Shown here piece after piece: positions 1 to 8,572 of a stretch of 37,101 nt of DNA. The stretch is taken from contig PHCA01000003.1 of the NCBI GenBank assembly GCA_002842085.1, positions 1 to 37,101 on the forward strand. The letters are read 5' to 3'. The DNA comes from Chloroflexi bacterium HGW-Chloroflexi-1. GTDB lineage: Bacteria; Chloroflexota; Anaerolineae; CG2-30-64-16. Position numbers and translations under genes: made by a program. How positions within the stretch are numbered: position 1 is the stretch's first letter; each line of letters begins with the position of its first letter. Under the pieces are notes generated by a model, which saw only the letters and a program-made list of their open reading frames with translations, was not told the DNA's origin and made no database searches.

Positions 1-2
1 TG

Positions 3-161
3 CTCGCTACGCGTCTGAAGCTGACGGTCCCGCAATATCGGCACATCGAGGAGCGCGTCGAGACCCTGGCGGGCGAAACGCGCCTGCGCAGTCTGCTGCA
101 TACGGCCATCCTGACCGGCGACGTGGCTGAGTTCGAGGCCAGCCTGGCCGCGGCGGGGTGA
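3..161 (+). CDS. C-terminal tail of an unidentified protein (5' end outside window)
   Basis: An open frame runs from the window edge to a TGA at 159-161 and encodes the last 52 residues of a protein. The tail is charged and probably helical (it contains YRHIEERVETLAGE and LRSLLHTAILTGDVAEFEASL). The ending with an L..LL..A......FE..L pattern is reminiscent of the tails of Rpn/DUF4351-type nucleases, but this is a weak resemblance and I do not name the gene from it. It converges on the DUF5684 gene. Confidence 0.55.
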   Translation, partial: LATRLKLTVPQYRHIEERVETLAGETRLRSLLHTAILTGDVAEFEASLAAAG

Positions 162-177
162 CGCGGCGGGCAACATG

Positions 178-263
178 ACGTGCCTGGCACGTGACCCGGC
201 GGAGAGCGGTTGACGCGGTGGGCAACACAGGCAGATGTAGCAGTAGTCGCGCTACATCTGCCT
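178..263. repeat. Two inverted repeats between convergent genes
   Basis: ACGTGCC-T-GGCACGT lies at 178-192. A 13-bp perfect inverted repeat, AGGCAGATGTAGC (229-241) and GCTACATCTGCCT (251-263), encloses a 9-nt loop. It sits between the ends of the partial plus-strand gene and the minus-strand DUF5684 gene. It could act as a bidirectional transcript end, but there is no T-tract on either strand, so a simple intrinsic terminator is not shown. Nothing else is seen between 162 and 327. Confidence 0.5.
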
Positions 264-327
264 GCTCTGATCACCAAATACGCTTCGGCAACAGGTCTCC
301 GGATCCACAACGATGTGATGACGGACG

Positions 328-708
328 TCAGGCAGCGGCCGGCCTAACATAGGCCGCATCACTGAAGCCCAGGTGGATGAGGAAGATCGGACTCAGCAAG
401 AGCAATCCGATGCCATAGAGGGCGCTACGACCAAACGACTTCGCCAGGTCCAACGTCATGATGATGTACACGATGATGTTTACTACCGGGACCAGGAGCA
501 ACAGCAACCACCACCCCGGCCGGCCGATGACCTTGAGCCACACATAGACGTTGTAGATCGGAATGATGCTGGCCCAGCCGGGCTGACCGGCCTTGGTGTA
601 CACCTTCCACAGCGCAACAATTTCCACCAAAACCAGGACGAGCATAAGCAGGGTAACCAAGAGGCTCCCCCCGGCGTCAGAGTTCTGCCAGTAGGTCGAA
701 TACAACAT
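328..708 (-). CDS. DUF5684-family small membrane protein
   Basis: The 126-residue protein has a first membrane segment at about 15-35, then the signature stretch KAGQPGWASIIPIYNVYVWL (about 39-58), a second hydrophobic segment at about 65-85 and a third at about 97-113. The GQPGW..IIPIYN motif followed by PGWW and AKSFG is the hallmark of DUF5684 proteins, sometimes annotated as signal-peptidase-like; no catalytic Ser/Lys dyad is evident and the function is unknown. AGGAG lies 8 nt before the ATG. A decayed LIM zinc-finger gene is 98 nt upstream on the same strand and probably shared its promoter near 1023-1051. Confidence 0.85.
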   Translation of the reverse strand: MLYSTYWQNSDAGGSLLVTLLMLVLVLVEIVALWKVYTKAGQPGWASIIPIYNVYVWLKVIGRPGWWLLLLLVPVVNIIVYIIMTLDLAKSFGRSALYGIGLLLLSPIFLIHLGFSDAAYVRPAAA

Positions 709-805
709 TGAAAGACTCCTTTTGTTTGGATTGATGACGAAGATCGGAACGGAGAAACAGCGAATGCAGAGACGCCTGACACTAATGCGATCCTACCACC
801 TCCTT

Positions 806-952
806 TCAAACCATCTTGGGGGAGAAATGCAATTGCTGGCCAATGGGCCGTCCGCAGCCGGCGCAGCGGAAACAGTCGGGGTGTCACGACCGGTCGAGCG
901 CCGTGATGGAATCGTGGCCAATTGGCTTCTGGCAGCCAGCGCAAACCGGCAT
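806..952 (-). pseudogene. LIM-domain zinc-finger gene with in-frame stop
   Basis: From an ATG at 952 (GAGG 6 nt upstream) the frame reads MPVCAGCQKPIGHDSITALDRS, a TGA (884-886), then HPDCFRCAGCGRPIGQQLHF and a second stop at 806-808. This is the LIM layout C-x2-C ... (W)H-x2-C-x2-C-x2-C, and the TGA sits exactly where LIM domains have their conserved Trp before the His. A TGG-to-TGA change would explain the break. The expected last zinc ligands (H..C after a second loop) are also missing, so the 3' end is degraded or frameshifted. LIM domains are typical of eukaryotes and uncommon in bacteria. UGA recoding is unlikely because UGA ends many other genes here. Confidence 0.7.
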
Positions 953-1022
953 AGAGACCTCGAAGTAGGTGGAACAGCCGACGCCAGGGAGAGACAACGC
1001 GCGAAAACACTGTGCGGAACAG

Positions 1023-1051
1023 ATTATAGTCTGCAAAAAGAAAAACCGTCA
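1023..1051 (-). promoter_or_regulatory. Probable promoter for LIM pseudogene and DUF5684 gene
   Basis: On the minus strand a perfect TATAAT (1023-1028) lies 17 bp downstream of TGACGG (1046-1051), a poor -35. Transcription would start near 1015 and read first the LIM remnant (start 952), then the DUF5684 gene. From 1052 to 1207 I see no gene or clear signal. Confidence 0.4.
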
Positions 1052-1207
1052 CATATACGGGATGCTGTGCATCAGCGCGTCTCGCGTTGTTGGACGTGAA
1101 ACCGACGCTGGGCTTCAATCTTAACATGGAATGCCCCTGTGTTTGGGCACTGGCAACATGGACAAGTGGGCCGCAGGGGATTTCCGCAGTATCACGTTTG
1201 CGACCGG

Positions 1208-1236
1208 TTGCGAGTTTTGGCTGCTGAGGCTATAAT
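1208..1236 (+). promoter_or_regulatory. Promoter of the DUF433/DUF5615 pair
   Basis: TTGCGA (1208-1213), a 17-bp spacer and a perfect TATAAT (1231-1236). The leader to the first ATG at 1355 is about 110 nt and holds no recognised structure. Confidence 0.6.
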
Positions 1237-1354
1237 AGGGCCTAACCAGTTAAATCCTTGCACGACAGACAAGAATTTTCTGATGGCATTTGCCTGGTTG
1301 GCTTTGGCTTGTCCAGGTTAGGGGTGAACAGAACGAACCGACAAGAGGCAGACA

Positions 1355-1702
1355 ATGCAACTAGAAGACTACTTCAACTTTCTGGATCCAACCGACATTC
1401 GGGTCAAAGGCACGCGGGTCGGTATCGAGACGATCCTGAGCGACTATCTTGATCTGGGGCTATTCCCCGAGGCCATCGCCTTGCGCTATCCCTCGGTAAG
1501 CCTGGAAGGTGTGTACGCTACCATCACCTACTACTGGCACAACAAAGAGCGGGTTGACGCCTACCTGCGGGCCTGGCGGGAGCATGGCGAGCGGATGCGA
1601 CAGGAGCAAGAGCTAAACCCCTCGCCAGCCTATCAACGGTTACGCACGATGATTCGTGAGCGCGGTTTGGAATCGTACACCACAACCCCAACACGAGGAT
1701 GA
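1355..1702 (+). CDS. DUF433 antitoxin-like protein
   Basis: The 115-residue protein carries the DUF433 helix-turn-helix-like core: DPTDIRVKGTRVGIETILSD (about 10-29), then the G.FPEAIALRYPSVSLEGVYATITYYW segment. DUF433 proteins are paired with PIN-like nucleases in VapBC-like type II toxin-antitoxin modules and are thought to bind both DNA and the toxin. GAGG lies 6 nt before the ATG. Its stop overlaps the next start (ATGA at 1699-1702), so the two are translationally coupled. The C-terminal 30 residues are charged and probably form the toxin-binding tail (inference). Confidence 0.85.
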   Translation: MQLEDYFNFLDPTDIRVKGTRVGIETILSDYLDLGLFPEAIALRYPSVSLEGVYATITYYWHNKERVDAYLRAWREHGERMRQEQELNPSPAYQRLRTMIRERGLESYTTTPTRG

Positions 1703-2064
1703 GCGCGCCCAAGTTTTTGCTTGACGAACACCTGCCGCCAAGCATCGTTGATGAGCTTCGCCGCCGAGAACCGACACTAGAGGTTCGTGCGATCGGCCAA
1801 GCCCCCGCGCCTCCCAGAGGAACCCTTGATCCAGATATCCTCGCCTGGATCGAGATCAATGGTTATCTCTTGGTCACAAACAACCGCGCCAGCATGCCAG
1901 TTCATCTCGCCGCACACCTGGCTAACAGCCATCACATCTCCGGCATTCCGGTCACGCCAGCTCCTCTGAGAATCGGCCCACTCATCAATGTGCTGCTGCT
2001 CGTCTGGGGCGCCAGCCTCCCCGACGAGTATCGGGACAAAATCACATACCTGCCGCAAATCTAA
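1699..2064 (+). CDS. DUF5615 PIN-like toxin candidate
   Basis: The 121-residue protein starts with KFLLDEHLPPSIVDELR, matching the first acidic site of the DUF5615 PIN-like fold (LLDEnlp...v..Lr). It continues with LDPDILAWIEINGYLLVTNN, which holds the second acidic position and the conserved hydrophobic strand ending in TNN/TxD. The usual third acidic residue in VT.D is replaced by N (VTNNRA), so activity may be altered. It is probably an RNase toxin neutralised by the DUF433 protein upstream (established pairing; activity inferred). Confidence 0.8.
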   Translation: MSAPKFLLDEHLPPSIVDELRRREPTLEVRAIGQAPAPPRGTLDPDILAWIEINGYLLVTNNRASMPVHLAAHLANSHHISGIPVTPAPLRIGPLINVLLLVWGASLPDEYRDKITYLPQI

Positions 2065-2078
2065 TTCGTGCTGCGTAG

Positions 2079-2108
2079 AGCGCAAGGTCAGACAGGTTGC
2101 GCTGTTCG
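2079..2108 (+). terminator. Weak terminator-like hairpin after the DUF433/DUF5615 pair
   Basis: AGCGCAA (2079-2085) pairs with TTGCGCT (2097-2103) and is followed by GTTCGTTTTA. It lies between the ends of the convergent toxin gene and uvrB and could end the plus-strand transcript. The stem is short. Confidence 0.35.
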
Positions 2109-2110
2109 TT

Positions 2111-4153
2111 TTACGTTTTGTCCCGCAACTGCTCCCAGATCGGCCGGTTGTCCGTCAACTGCAACGTCCGCCGCAGCTCGATGATCTCGTCGCGCAGCGC
2201 GGCGGCTTTCTCGAACTCCATGGCGGCCGCGGCGGCCTTCATCTGCTTTTCCAGGTCTTTGATCAGGCGCGCAGCCTCGTCCCGGGGCATGGTCGTCGGG
2301 GTGACGCGATACTCAGGGCCGGATTCCGCCAAGGCAAGTTGCCCGGCCACCTGCCCGGCCGCCACGCGCTGGGTCAGATCCCGCACCGACTTGACGATGG
2401 ATGCGGGCACGATGCCGTGGGCCGCGTTGTAGCTTTCCTGCTTCTGCCGCCGGCGGTCCGTCTCGTCGATGGCCTGCCGCATGGCGTTGGTGATCTTGTC
2501 CGCGTACATGATGGCCATGCCGTGAAGATGGCGCGCCGCCCGGCCGATGGTCTGGATCAACGCCTGCTCGGAGCGGAGAAACCCCTCCTTGTCCGCGTCC
2601 AAAATCGCCACCAGGCTGACCTCGGGCAGATCCAGCCCCTCGCGCAACAGGTTGATGCCCACAACCACATCATAGATCCCCAACCGCAGATCGCGCAAAA
2701 TCTCGACCCGCTCCAGGGTTTGCACCTCGGAGTGCAGATAGTGCACCCGCACGCCCACTTCCTGCAGGTAGTCGGCCAGGTCCTCGGCCATCCGCTTGGT
2801 CAACGTGGTCACCAGCACCCGCTCACCGGCCGCCACCCGCCTGCGGATCTCGGCCAACAGGTCGTCCACCTGACCCGTGGTGGGCCGGATGATCACCTGC
2901 GGGTCCACCAGCCCGGTAGGGCGGATGATCTGCTCGACCACCTGGGCCGAGTGCTGGAGCTCGTAAGGGCCGGGGGTCGCGCTGGTGTAGATCACCTGTT
3001 TCAACGACGCCTCGAACTCCTCGAAGCGCAATGGGCGGTTGTCCATGGCGCTGGGGAGCCGAAAACCGTAGTCCACCAACACCTGTTTGCGCGAGCGATC
3101 GCCGTTGTACATGCCCCGCACCTGCGGGATGGTCATGTGCGACTCGTCCACGATTAGCAGCCAATCGGGCGGGAAGTAGTCGAGCAACGTCCACGGCCGC
3201 GAACCGGGTGGTCGCAATGAAAGCGGGCGGCTGTAGTTTTCGATGCCGGAGCAGTAGCCGATCTCGCGCAGCATCTCCAGGTCGTAGCGGGTGCGCTGCT
3301 CGATCCGCTGCGCCTCCAGCAGCTGATCCTGCTCCTTGAACAGCTTCACCTGCGCGTCCAACTCTGTCTCGATGATCCCCAGGGCCTCGGTCAGCTTGTC
3401 TTGCGGGGTGACGAAGTGCCTGGCCGGGAAGATCTCGATCTCGTCCGGCCGGGCCACCATCTCGCCGGTCAGTGGGTCGATCTCGGTGATCCGCTCCACA
3501 TCGTCGCCGAAGAACTCGACCCGGTAAGCCATGTCCGCGTACGCGGGCATCACCTCCAGCGTGTCGCCGCGCACCCGGAACTTGCCGCGACGCAGCTCGA
3601 AATCGTTGCGCTCGTAAAAGATGTCCACCAGCTCGCGCAGCGCCAGCTCCCGGCGCACCCGCCCACCCCGCTTCAGCTTCACCGTCACCCGGCCATATTC
3701 GGCCGGATCGCCCAGGCCGTAGATGCACGAGACCGACGCCATGATCAACACATCGCGCCGGCTCAACAACGACGACGTCGCAGCCAGCCGCAGTCGCTCG
3801 ATCTCTTCGTTGATGTCGGAGTCCTTCTCGATGTAGGTGTCGGTGCGCGGCAGGTAGGCCTCGGGCTGATAGTAATCGTAGTAGGAGACGAAGTACTCGA
3901 CCGCGTTGTGCGGGAAGAACTCCTTGAACTCGCTGTAGAGTTGGGCCGCGAGGGTCTTATTCGGCGCTATGACGAGGGTAGGCCGCTGCAACTCGGCAAC
4001 TACAGCGGACATCACGTACGTCTTGCCCGTTGCCGTTGCGCCGAGCAAAGTCTGGTGTTTGTAGCCGGCCCTCAATCCTTCAACCAGCTTCTGGATAGCC
4101 TGGGGTTGATCGCCGCTCGGCTTGAAAGGAGATGAAAGCTGGAACTCGCTCAT
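2111..4153 (-). CDS. uvrB: Excinuclease ABC subunit B (UvrB)
   Basis: Full-length UvrB of 680 residues. The Walker A is GATATGKT (38-45), with Ala in place of the more usual Gly at the fourth position. The [12 protein letters not shown] beta-hairpin follows, which inserts between the DNA strands, then DESHMT and the helicase motifs ending in QTIGRAARH. The C-terminal UVR domain (about 640-670) is the UvrC/UvrA contact. UvrB receives damage from UvrA, opens the duplex and recruits UvrC for dual incision in nucleotide excision repair. GAGG is 8 nt before the ATG. A homing-endonuclease remnant ends 21 nt upstream. Confidence 0.97.
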   Translation of the reverse strand: MSEFQLSSPFKPSGDQPQAIQKLVEGLRAGYKHQTLLGATATGKTYVMSAVVAELQRPTLVIAPNKTLAAQLYSEFKEFFPHNAVEYFVSYYDYYQPEAYLPRTDTYIEKDSDINEEIERLRLAATSSLLSRRDVLIMASVSCIYGLGDPAEYGRVTVKLKRGGRVRRELALRELVDIFYERNDFELRRGKFRVRGDTLEVMPAYADMAYRVEFFGDDVERITEIDPLTGEMVARPDEIEIFPARHFVTPQDKLTEALGIIETELDAQVKLFKEQDQLLEAQRIEQRTRYDLEMLREIGYCSGIENYSRPLSLRPPGSRPWTLLDYFPPDWLLIVDESHMTIPQVRGMYNGDRSRKQVLVDYGFRLPSAMDNRPLRFEEFEASLKQVIYTSATPGPYELQHSAQVVEQIIRPTGLVDPQVIIRPTTGQVDDLLAEIRRRVAAGERVLVTTLTKRMAEDLADYLQEVGVRVHYLHSEVQTLERVEILRDLRLGIYDVVVGINLLREGLDLPEVSLVAILDADKEGFLRSEQALIQTIGRAARHLHGMAIMYADKITNAMRQAIDETDRRRQKQESYNAAHGIVPASIVKSVRDLTQRVAAGQVAGQLALAESGPEYRVTPTTMPRDEAARLIKDLEKQMKAAAAAMEFEKAAALRDEIIELRRTLQLTDNRPIWEQLRDKT

Positions 4154-4174
4154 GGTATTGCCTCTTCGCGACCT

Positions 4175-4657
4175 TTACATTCCGCGATTGCCAAACCTGC
4201 GGTTGCGTTCCTCGATGTTTTCGCGCGTTCTGTTCATGTCGTAACGACGTTTGGCGTGCTTCAAGTATGGCTCGATCAACTCGCAAAAGCGCATCAATGC
4301 GTGCTTGGCGCCGATCTTGAGTTCCCAGTAATCCTTATTGTACCTGATGTCGTATTTATTGGCATAACCCGCAGGGGAGTGGATCCTGGGCGGCGGGCAC
4401 TCGACATCAAATCCCAACAGCGCGTGATATATCTGGTGTAGAATGTTCTTATCGCACGAGCACAGAGCGAAGGCGACAAAACCGTTCGACATCCAAAAGC
4501 TACCTTCCGCATCTACATACCCCGCCAGGAAGGCACGAAACGCTTCGGGACTGGCTGAGACCCACTCTGGAATAGCATCTTCAAGGGTGAGTCTGAGCGG
4601 GTCTGTCCCTGAACTCTCGTTACGGCGTGACGCCAGCGAAGAATCCGTTCGCTGCGC
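4175..4657 (-). pseudogene. LAGLIDADG homing-endonuclease remnant
   Basis: The frame is open from just after a stop at 4658-4660 to a TAA at 4175-4177. It contains FLAGYVDAEGSFWMSNGFVA, a clear LAGLIDADG motif with its catalytic acidic residue. Downstream come the conserved W.LKIG.K...RFCELIEPYLKHAKRR block and an ...N..ER tail. The first ATG (4492) lies after the catalytic motif, and no ATG, GTG or TTG precedes it in frame, only a CTG at 4636. So the 5' end seems lost, although a CTG start cannot be excluded. It is free-standing: uvrB, 21 nt downstream, is not interrupted. Confidence 0.7.
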
Positions 4658-4731
4658 TCAGGACAAGTTCTCCTTGCCGCGACGAGACCCTTCGTTGGAT
4701 TCTCGCAGCAACGCACCTCACGGGGCTGACC

Positions 4732-4881
4732 CGTTGCCGCCTCCAGCTTCCCCAGGCGCTCGCCCAGCCGGGCTTTGGCGACCGCGCGCACCTGGCGCGT
4801 CAGAACCACTGCATCCACCCGCAGTCCGCCTTCAGGCGCGGGCGCCGGCACATCGCTGGGATAGAGGTGGGTGACGTTTAC
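4732..4881 (-). pseudogene. C-terminal fragment of a MazF/PemK-family toxin
   Basis: In the frame shifted by one from the upstream antitoxin, 50 codons read VNVTHLYPSDVPAPAPEGGL, RVDAVVLTRQVRAVAKARLG and ERLGKLEAAT. The GGL..D.V.L..QVRA..K.RLG..LG.L pattern is the conserved second half of MazF/PemK endoribonucleases. The N-terminal half with the GDI(V)...G.E...RP catalytic region is absent, and the fragment joins directly onto the antitoxin at about 4880. An internal deletion that removed the antitoxin end and the toxin start explains this. Confidence 0.65.
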
Positions 4882-5086
4882 CCTCAGCCATGGCCGCAAA
4901 CTGGGCATCGAGCCATTGCCGTTCGACAGCCTGCAAGAACCGCTCAATGGCCTGCACGATCAAGGCATTTTGGCTTCTCGCCGCGCCGTGCTCCACCGCG
5001 GCCTGGATCCGATCCCGGGTCGGAACGGGCAGATCCACCGTGGTCCGGACCTTCTCGTGGGGAACAGCATAGATGGGCTTGAGCAT
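4832..5086 (-). CDS. RHH/CopG-type antitoxin with a fused, out-of-frame tail
   Basis: The start at 5086 (MLKPIYAVPHEK) has GAGGAG 6 nt upstream, better placed than the ATG at 5110. Residues 12-35 (KVRTTVDLPVPTRDRIQAAV) form a ribbon followed by helices, ending in ALIVQAIERFLQAVERQWLD, the ribbon-helix-helix layout of CopG-like antitoxins. After about QFAAMAEG the frame reads through DNA that in the next frame encodes a MazF/PemK fragment, so the last 15 or so residues are not native. It is probably the antitoxin of a type II module whose toxin was partly deleted. Confidence 0.65.
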   Translation of the reverse strand: MLKPIYAVPHEKVRTTVDLPVPTRDRIQAAVEHGAARSQNALIVQAIERFLQAVERQWLDAQFAAMAEGKRHPPLSQRCAGARA

Positions 5087-5220
5087 GGGTTCTCCTCTTT
5101 CATTCGGCAAGTGTCAAAATGCCATAATGCTCTGATTGTACTTCTTGCCAGTAGATTACGCAAGCCGATGGGCGCATACAGTACTTGGGGGAGCGTCGCA
5201 AGTCTGCCACGAATTTCACG

Positions 5221-5331
5221 GTATCTTCTCAATTTTTCGGGGAATCGCTCGCTGTGGCCGGTCTCCTGACCGAGCCACCGTGGCTCGGTCAGGAGACCGG
5301 CCACAGTCACCCCGGATTACTGAGAAGATAC
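5221..5331. mobile_element. MITE-like palindromic element, family 1, copy A
   Basis: A 111-bp element with exact 11-bp terminal inverted repeats GTATCTTCTCA (5221-5231) and TGAGAAGATAC (5321-5331). The core is a perfect 27-bp palindrome (5252-5278 with 5280-5306) around one unpaired base, built on GTGGCCGGTCTCCTGACC. It has no coding capacity. It lies between the RHH antitoxin and the GH3 gene. Copies B, C and D are at 9772, 15900 and 25281. Confidence 0.8.
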
Positions 5332-5332
5332 A

Positions 5333-5408
5333 TTTCACGAATTGACACGAAACAAGATGGCAAATTCGTGAAAAGGGCCTTTCGTTGAAAGGGCATTTCA
5401 ACGAAAGG
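5333..5408. repeat. Pair of inverted repeats next to MITE copy A
   Basis: TTTCACGAATT (5333-5343) and AATTCGTGAAA (5363-5373) form an 11-bp inverted repeat. CCTTTCGTTGAAA (5378-5390) and TTTCAACGAAAGG (5396-5408) form a 13-bp hairpin with a 5-nt loop. They fill the gap between the MITE and the GH3 promoter. No T-tract follows, so they are more likely repeat debris than terminators. Confidence 0.6.
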
Positions 5409-5449
5409 GGTTTGGTTGCGACGAGAGGCCGCGCTATGAGGTCTGACAG

Positions 5450-5478
5450 TTGACCCCTCTCCCACTTGAGGGTACAAT
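5450..5478 (+). promoter_or_regulatory. Promoter of the GH3 gene
   Basis: TTGACC (5450-5455), 17-bp spacer, TACAAT (5473-5478). The predicted start near 5485 leaves only about 10 nt before the ATG at 5495, so the mRNA would be almost leaderless. The in-frame ATG at 5450 lies inside the -35 box and is therefore not the start. Confidence 0.7.
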
Positions 5479-5494
5479 ATGGCTGCCTGTGATT

Positions 5495-8400
5495 ATGAAA
5501 CAACTGCGCATCTTCCTGTGGCTGCTCACCAGCCTGTTGCTCGCCTGGCTACCGCTGATCGCGCCGGCCGCGGCGGCTCCCGCGCGCCAGCAAGCCACCA
5601 CCCCGACCCCCACGGCCACGACAGCGCCCGTGGCGCCTGATGTCCAGGCCATTCTGGACGAAATGACAGTAACCGAGAAGGTCGGCCAACTGTTCCTGGT
5701 CACCTTCGTGGGCGATGACGTGTCAGAGGAATCGGACATCGCGACCCTGGTGCGGGACTATCGCGTCGGCGGTGTCGTGCTACTGCCCGCCAACGCGAAT
5801 TTTCGCAACGTCCCGGCTCCGCCCTCCGGAGCCGGCCCCGGCCAACCCGACACGTCAGTAGAACACAACCTGCTGGACACACCGCAACAGATCGTCCGGC
5901 TGACCGATGCGCTCCAGGCGCTGGCGATGAGCCCGGCGAGACCGATCACCGTCGCAGCCGAAGCGCCAGCCGCCATCACCACGACCGTCGCGCTGACGAC
6001 CACTCTCGAAGTAACCACCACCGCGCCGATCACGGAGGGCACATCCATCCCCTTCCTGCCCAGAACGCCGGAACCGGAGACGGTTCCGGTCACCGAGACG
6101 GCGCCGGTGGAGAGCGCCGTGGGCATTCCGCTGCTGATCGGCCTGGATTGGGTCGGCGACGACAGCTCCTTTTTCTCGGGTAACGGCGGCTTCACGCCGC
6201 TGCCCAGCGCGATGGCCATCGGCGCGACCTGGTCGCCGGACCTGGCCGAAGCGGTCGGCCAGGTGGTGGGCCAGGAACTGCAAACGGTCGGGGTCAACCT
6301 GCTGTTGGGACCCACTCTGGACGTGCTCGATGTGCCGCGGCCGGGGAGCAAAGGGGATCTGGACACCCGCACCTTTGGCGGCGACCCGTACTGGGTCGGC
6401 CAGATGGGCCAGGCGTTCATCCGCGGCGTGCAAACCGGCAGCGAGGGAGGGGTGTTCACCGCGGCCAAACACTTCCCGGGCCAGGGCGGCAGCGATCGCC
6501 GGCCGGATGACGAAGTCGCGACCGTGCAGAAGTCGGTCCAGCAGTTGCGGCAGATCGAGCTGGCGCCGTTCACCGCGGTGACCTCGGGGGGCAACCTGAA
6601 CGGCCGGGGCGCCACCGCCGCGTTGATGACCTCGCACATCCGCTATCGCGGCTTCCAGGGCAACATCCGCCAGCTCACGCCCCCCATCAGCCTGGCTCCC
6701 GAGCTCCAAGCCCTGATGGAGCTGAAGGAATTCGCCGACTGGCGGGCAGCGGGCGGCGTATTGATCAGCGACGCGCTCGGCGTGCCGGCCGTGCGGCGCT
6801 ACTACGACCCCCAGTTGCAGAAGTTCCCGCATCGCCAGGTGGCGCAGGACGCCTTCCTGGCCGGCAACGACATCCTCTATCTCTCACGCTTCGCGCTGAC
6901 CGACGATTGGGATGCCCAGTTCACCGCCATCAAAGAAACGATCCTGTTCTTCCAGAACAAGTACCAGACCGACGCCGATTTCCGCGCGCGCGTGGATGCC
7001 GCGGTCAGGCGCATCATCGGGCTAAAGCTGCGCGCCTACGGAGAAAACTGGCAGGCCGGCACGCTGTATCACGCTCCGGACGAGATCGGTCAAAATGTGG
7101 GCCAGAGCGCGTCGATCACCGGCGCGGTCGCCCGCGCCGGGCTGACCCTGATCTACCCCGGCCGAGAGGAATTGGCCGATCGCATGCCCTCTGCGCCCCT
7201 GGCCGACGAAAACATCGTGATCTTCACCGACGCCCGACCCATCCAGGAGTGCGCCACCTGCGACCCGGCTCCCGCCATCTCCCCCACCGCGCTGGAAGAG
7301 ATCATGCTCCGGCTCTACGGCCCCGACGGCTCCGGCCAGATCGCGCCCAAAAACCTCCGGAGCCTGACGTTTCGCGATCTCCACCGGCTGCTGAGCGTTC
7401 AACCCGGTCAATATCCGGGCATCGAAGCCGCCATCGCCAATGCCCAATGGATCATCTTCGCGCAGTTGGACTACAACCCGGACGAGTATCCCGAATCGGC
7501 CGCACTGCGCACGTTTCTGGCCAAGCGTTCGGACAGCCTGCGCGATAAACGGCTGGTGGTCATGTCGTTCAACGCGCCCTACTACCTGGATACCACCGAG
7601 ATCAGCAAGCTAACCGCGGATTTTGGTATCTACAGCAAGACCGCGCCCTTCCTGGAGACCGCGGTGCGGGCGCTGTTCCGGGAGTTCAGCCCGGTCGGCT
7701 CACCACCCGTCACGATCACCGGCATCAACTACGAGCTGATCAAGCGCCTGGAACCCGCGGCGGGCCAGATCATCTCGCTGGGGCCGGTGGGACCGGCTGA
7801 AGATCAAAGCGGCAACAAGACGAGCATCCAGGTGGGCCGCCTCCTGCTGCTGGAGACGGGCGTCATCCTCGACGGAAACGGGCGCCCCGTCCCCGACGGC
7901 ACCCCGGTGGAGTTCCACCTGCGGTATCCCACGGAGGCGTTGGAACTGGCGCCGAAGGTCGAAACCACTGCAAGCGGCAAAGCACGCACGACGGTGACGC
8001 TGGATCGCCCGGGCGAGCTGTGGATCACCGTACGAGCCGGCGAAGCGAAGAACTCCACCCGTATCGAGCTGAAAGTGGGCGGCGACACCCCGGGCAGCAT
8101 CGCTGCGGTCGTACCATCACCGACGCCGCAACCCACGGCGACCCCGACCCCGGAACCGACCAGCACGCCCACCCCCACGACGGAGCCCAGCCCTACGCCA
8201 ACCGCCACGCCGCAGCCGCCGGTTCCGACGTCGCGGCCGCGGGTGACGTGGCCGGCTTTTCTATATGGCGTGGCCGGCATGGTGGTGTCCGGGGGCACGG
8301 CATTCGCCGCGGGCAAACGCCGCGGCCGCGGCCAGAGTCATCCACGCTCCCACGCGGTCGGAAGCGCTTTGCGAGCCGGGACAACCGCCTGGATCGGCTA

Positions 8401-8572
8401 TCTGCTCTATGCAACCGGCTGGCTACCCGGATCAACGCAGTGGCAGGCCGACGGCCGCGTCTGGGTGGCTGGCGTGGTCACCTTGATCGCGGGGTGGCTC
8501 TCGTTGCTGAGGCTTGGACAAGACGAGCACGCGTGGACAGATCGCCCGGCCGAAACGAGACACCAGCCGTGA
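5495..8572 (+). CDS. Secreted, membrane-anchored glycoside hydrolase family 3 protein
   Basis: The 1025-residue protein begins with a signal peptide (about 1-30, ending APAAAA) and a Thr/Pro linker. The GH3 (beta/alpha)8 domain starts at [13 protein letters not shown]. It carries KHFPGQG (Lys325) and GVLISDALG, whose Asp426 is the expected nucleophile. A low-complexity Thr-rich insertion interrupts the early barrel (roughly 140-205). A second alpha/beta domain, an Ig-like domain (about 770-870), a Pro/Thr stalk (about 875-915) and two C-terminal hydrophobic segments follow. NagZ-type enzymes have KHFPGHGD...DSH with a catalytic His; here it reads [13 protein letters not shown], so a standard N-acetylglucosaminidase mechanism is doubtful. 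It probably acts on cell-surface or environmental glycans. Confidence 0.88.
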   Translation: MKQLRIFLWLLTSLLLAWLPLIAPAAAAPARQQATTPTPTATTAPVAPDVQAILDEMTVTEKVGQLFLVTFVGDDVSEESDIATLVRDYRVGGVVLLPANANFRNVPAPPSGAGPGQPDTSVEHNLLDTPQQIVRLTDALQALAMSPARPITVAAEAPAAITTTVALTTTLEVTTTAPITEGTSIPFLPRTPEPETVPVTETAPVESAVGIPLLIGLDWVGDDSSFFSGNGGFTPLPSAMAIGATWSPDLAEAVGQVVGQELQTVGVNLLLGPTLDVLDVPRPGSKGDLDTRTFGGDPYWVGQMGQAFIRGVQTGSEGGVFTAAKHFPGQGGSDRRPDDEVATVQKSVQQLRQIELAPFTAVTSGGNLNGRGATAALMTSHIRYRGFQGNIRQLTPPISLAPELQALMELKEFADWRAAGGVLISDALGVPAVRRYYDPQLQKFPHRQVAQDAFLAGNDILYLSRFALTDDWDAQFTAIKETILFFQNKYQTDADFRARVDAAVRRIIGLKLRAYGENWQAGTLYHAPDEIGQNVGQSASITGAVARAGLTLIYPGREELADRMPSAPLADENIVIFTDARPIQECATCDPAPAISPTALEEIMLRLYGPDGSGQIAPKNLRSLTFRDLHRLLSVQPGQYPGIEAAIANAQWIIFAQLDYNPDEYPESAALRTFLAKRSDSLRDKRLVVMSFNAPYYLDTTEISKLTADFGIYSKTAPFLETAVRALFREFSPVGSPPVTITGINYELIKRLEPAAGQIISLGPVGPAEDQSGNKTSIQVGRLLLLETGVILDGNGRPVPDGTPVEFHLRYPTEALELAPKVETTASGKARTTVTLDRPGELWITVRAGEAKNSTRIELKVGGDTPGSIAAVVPSPTPQPTATPTPEPTSTPTPTTEPSPTPTATPQPPVPTSRPRVTWPAFLYGVAGMVVSGGTAFAAGKRRGRGQSHPRSHAVGSALRAGTTAWIGYLLYATGWLPGSTQWQADGRVWVAGVVTLIAGWLSLLRLGQDEHAWTDRPAETRHQP

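Noticed and set aside
229-263. Classical rho-independent terminator
   Set aside because: The 13-bp hairpin is good but has no T-run on either strand.
806-952. UGA read as tryptophan (alternative genetic code) in the LIM gene
   Set aside because: UGA serves as the stop of many intact genes here (GH3, hemW, hicB and others), so recoding is not credible; a nonsense change is simpler.
1988-3157. 389-codon plus-strand open frame opposite uvrB
   Set aside because: It is antisense to conserved uvrB, His/Leu/Arg/Gln-rich, and shows no domain; a shadow.
2823-3728. Long open frame on the minus strand inside uvrB
   Set aside because: It is Gly/Ala/Arg-rich frame-shadow coding typical of GC-rich DNA; UvrB in the other frame is complete and conserved.
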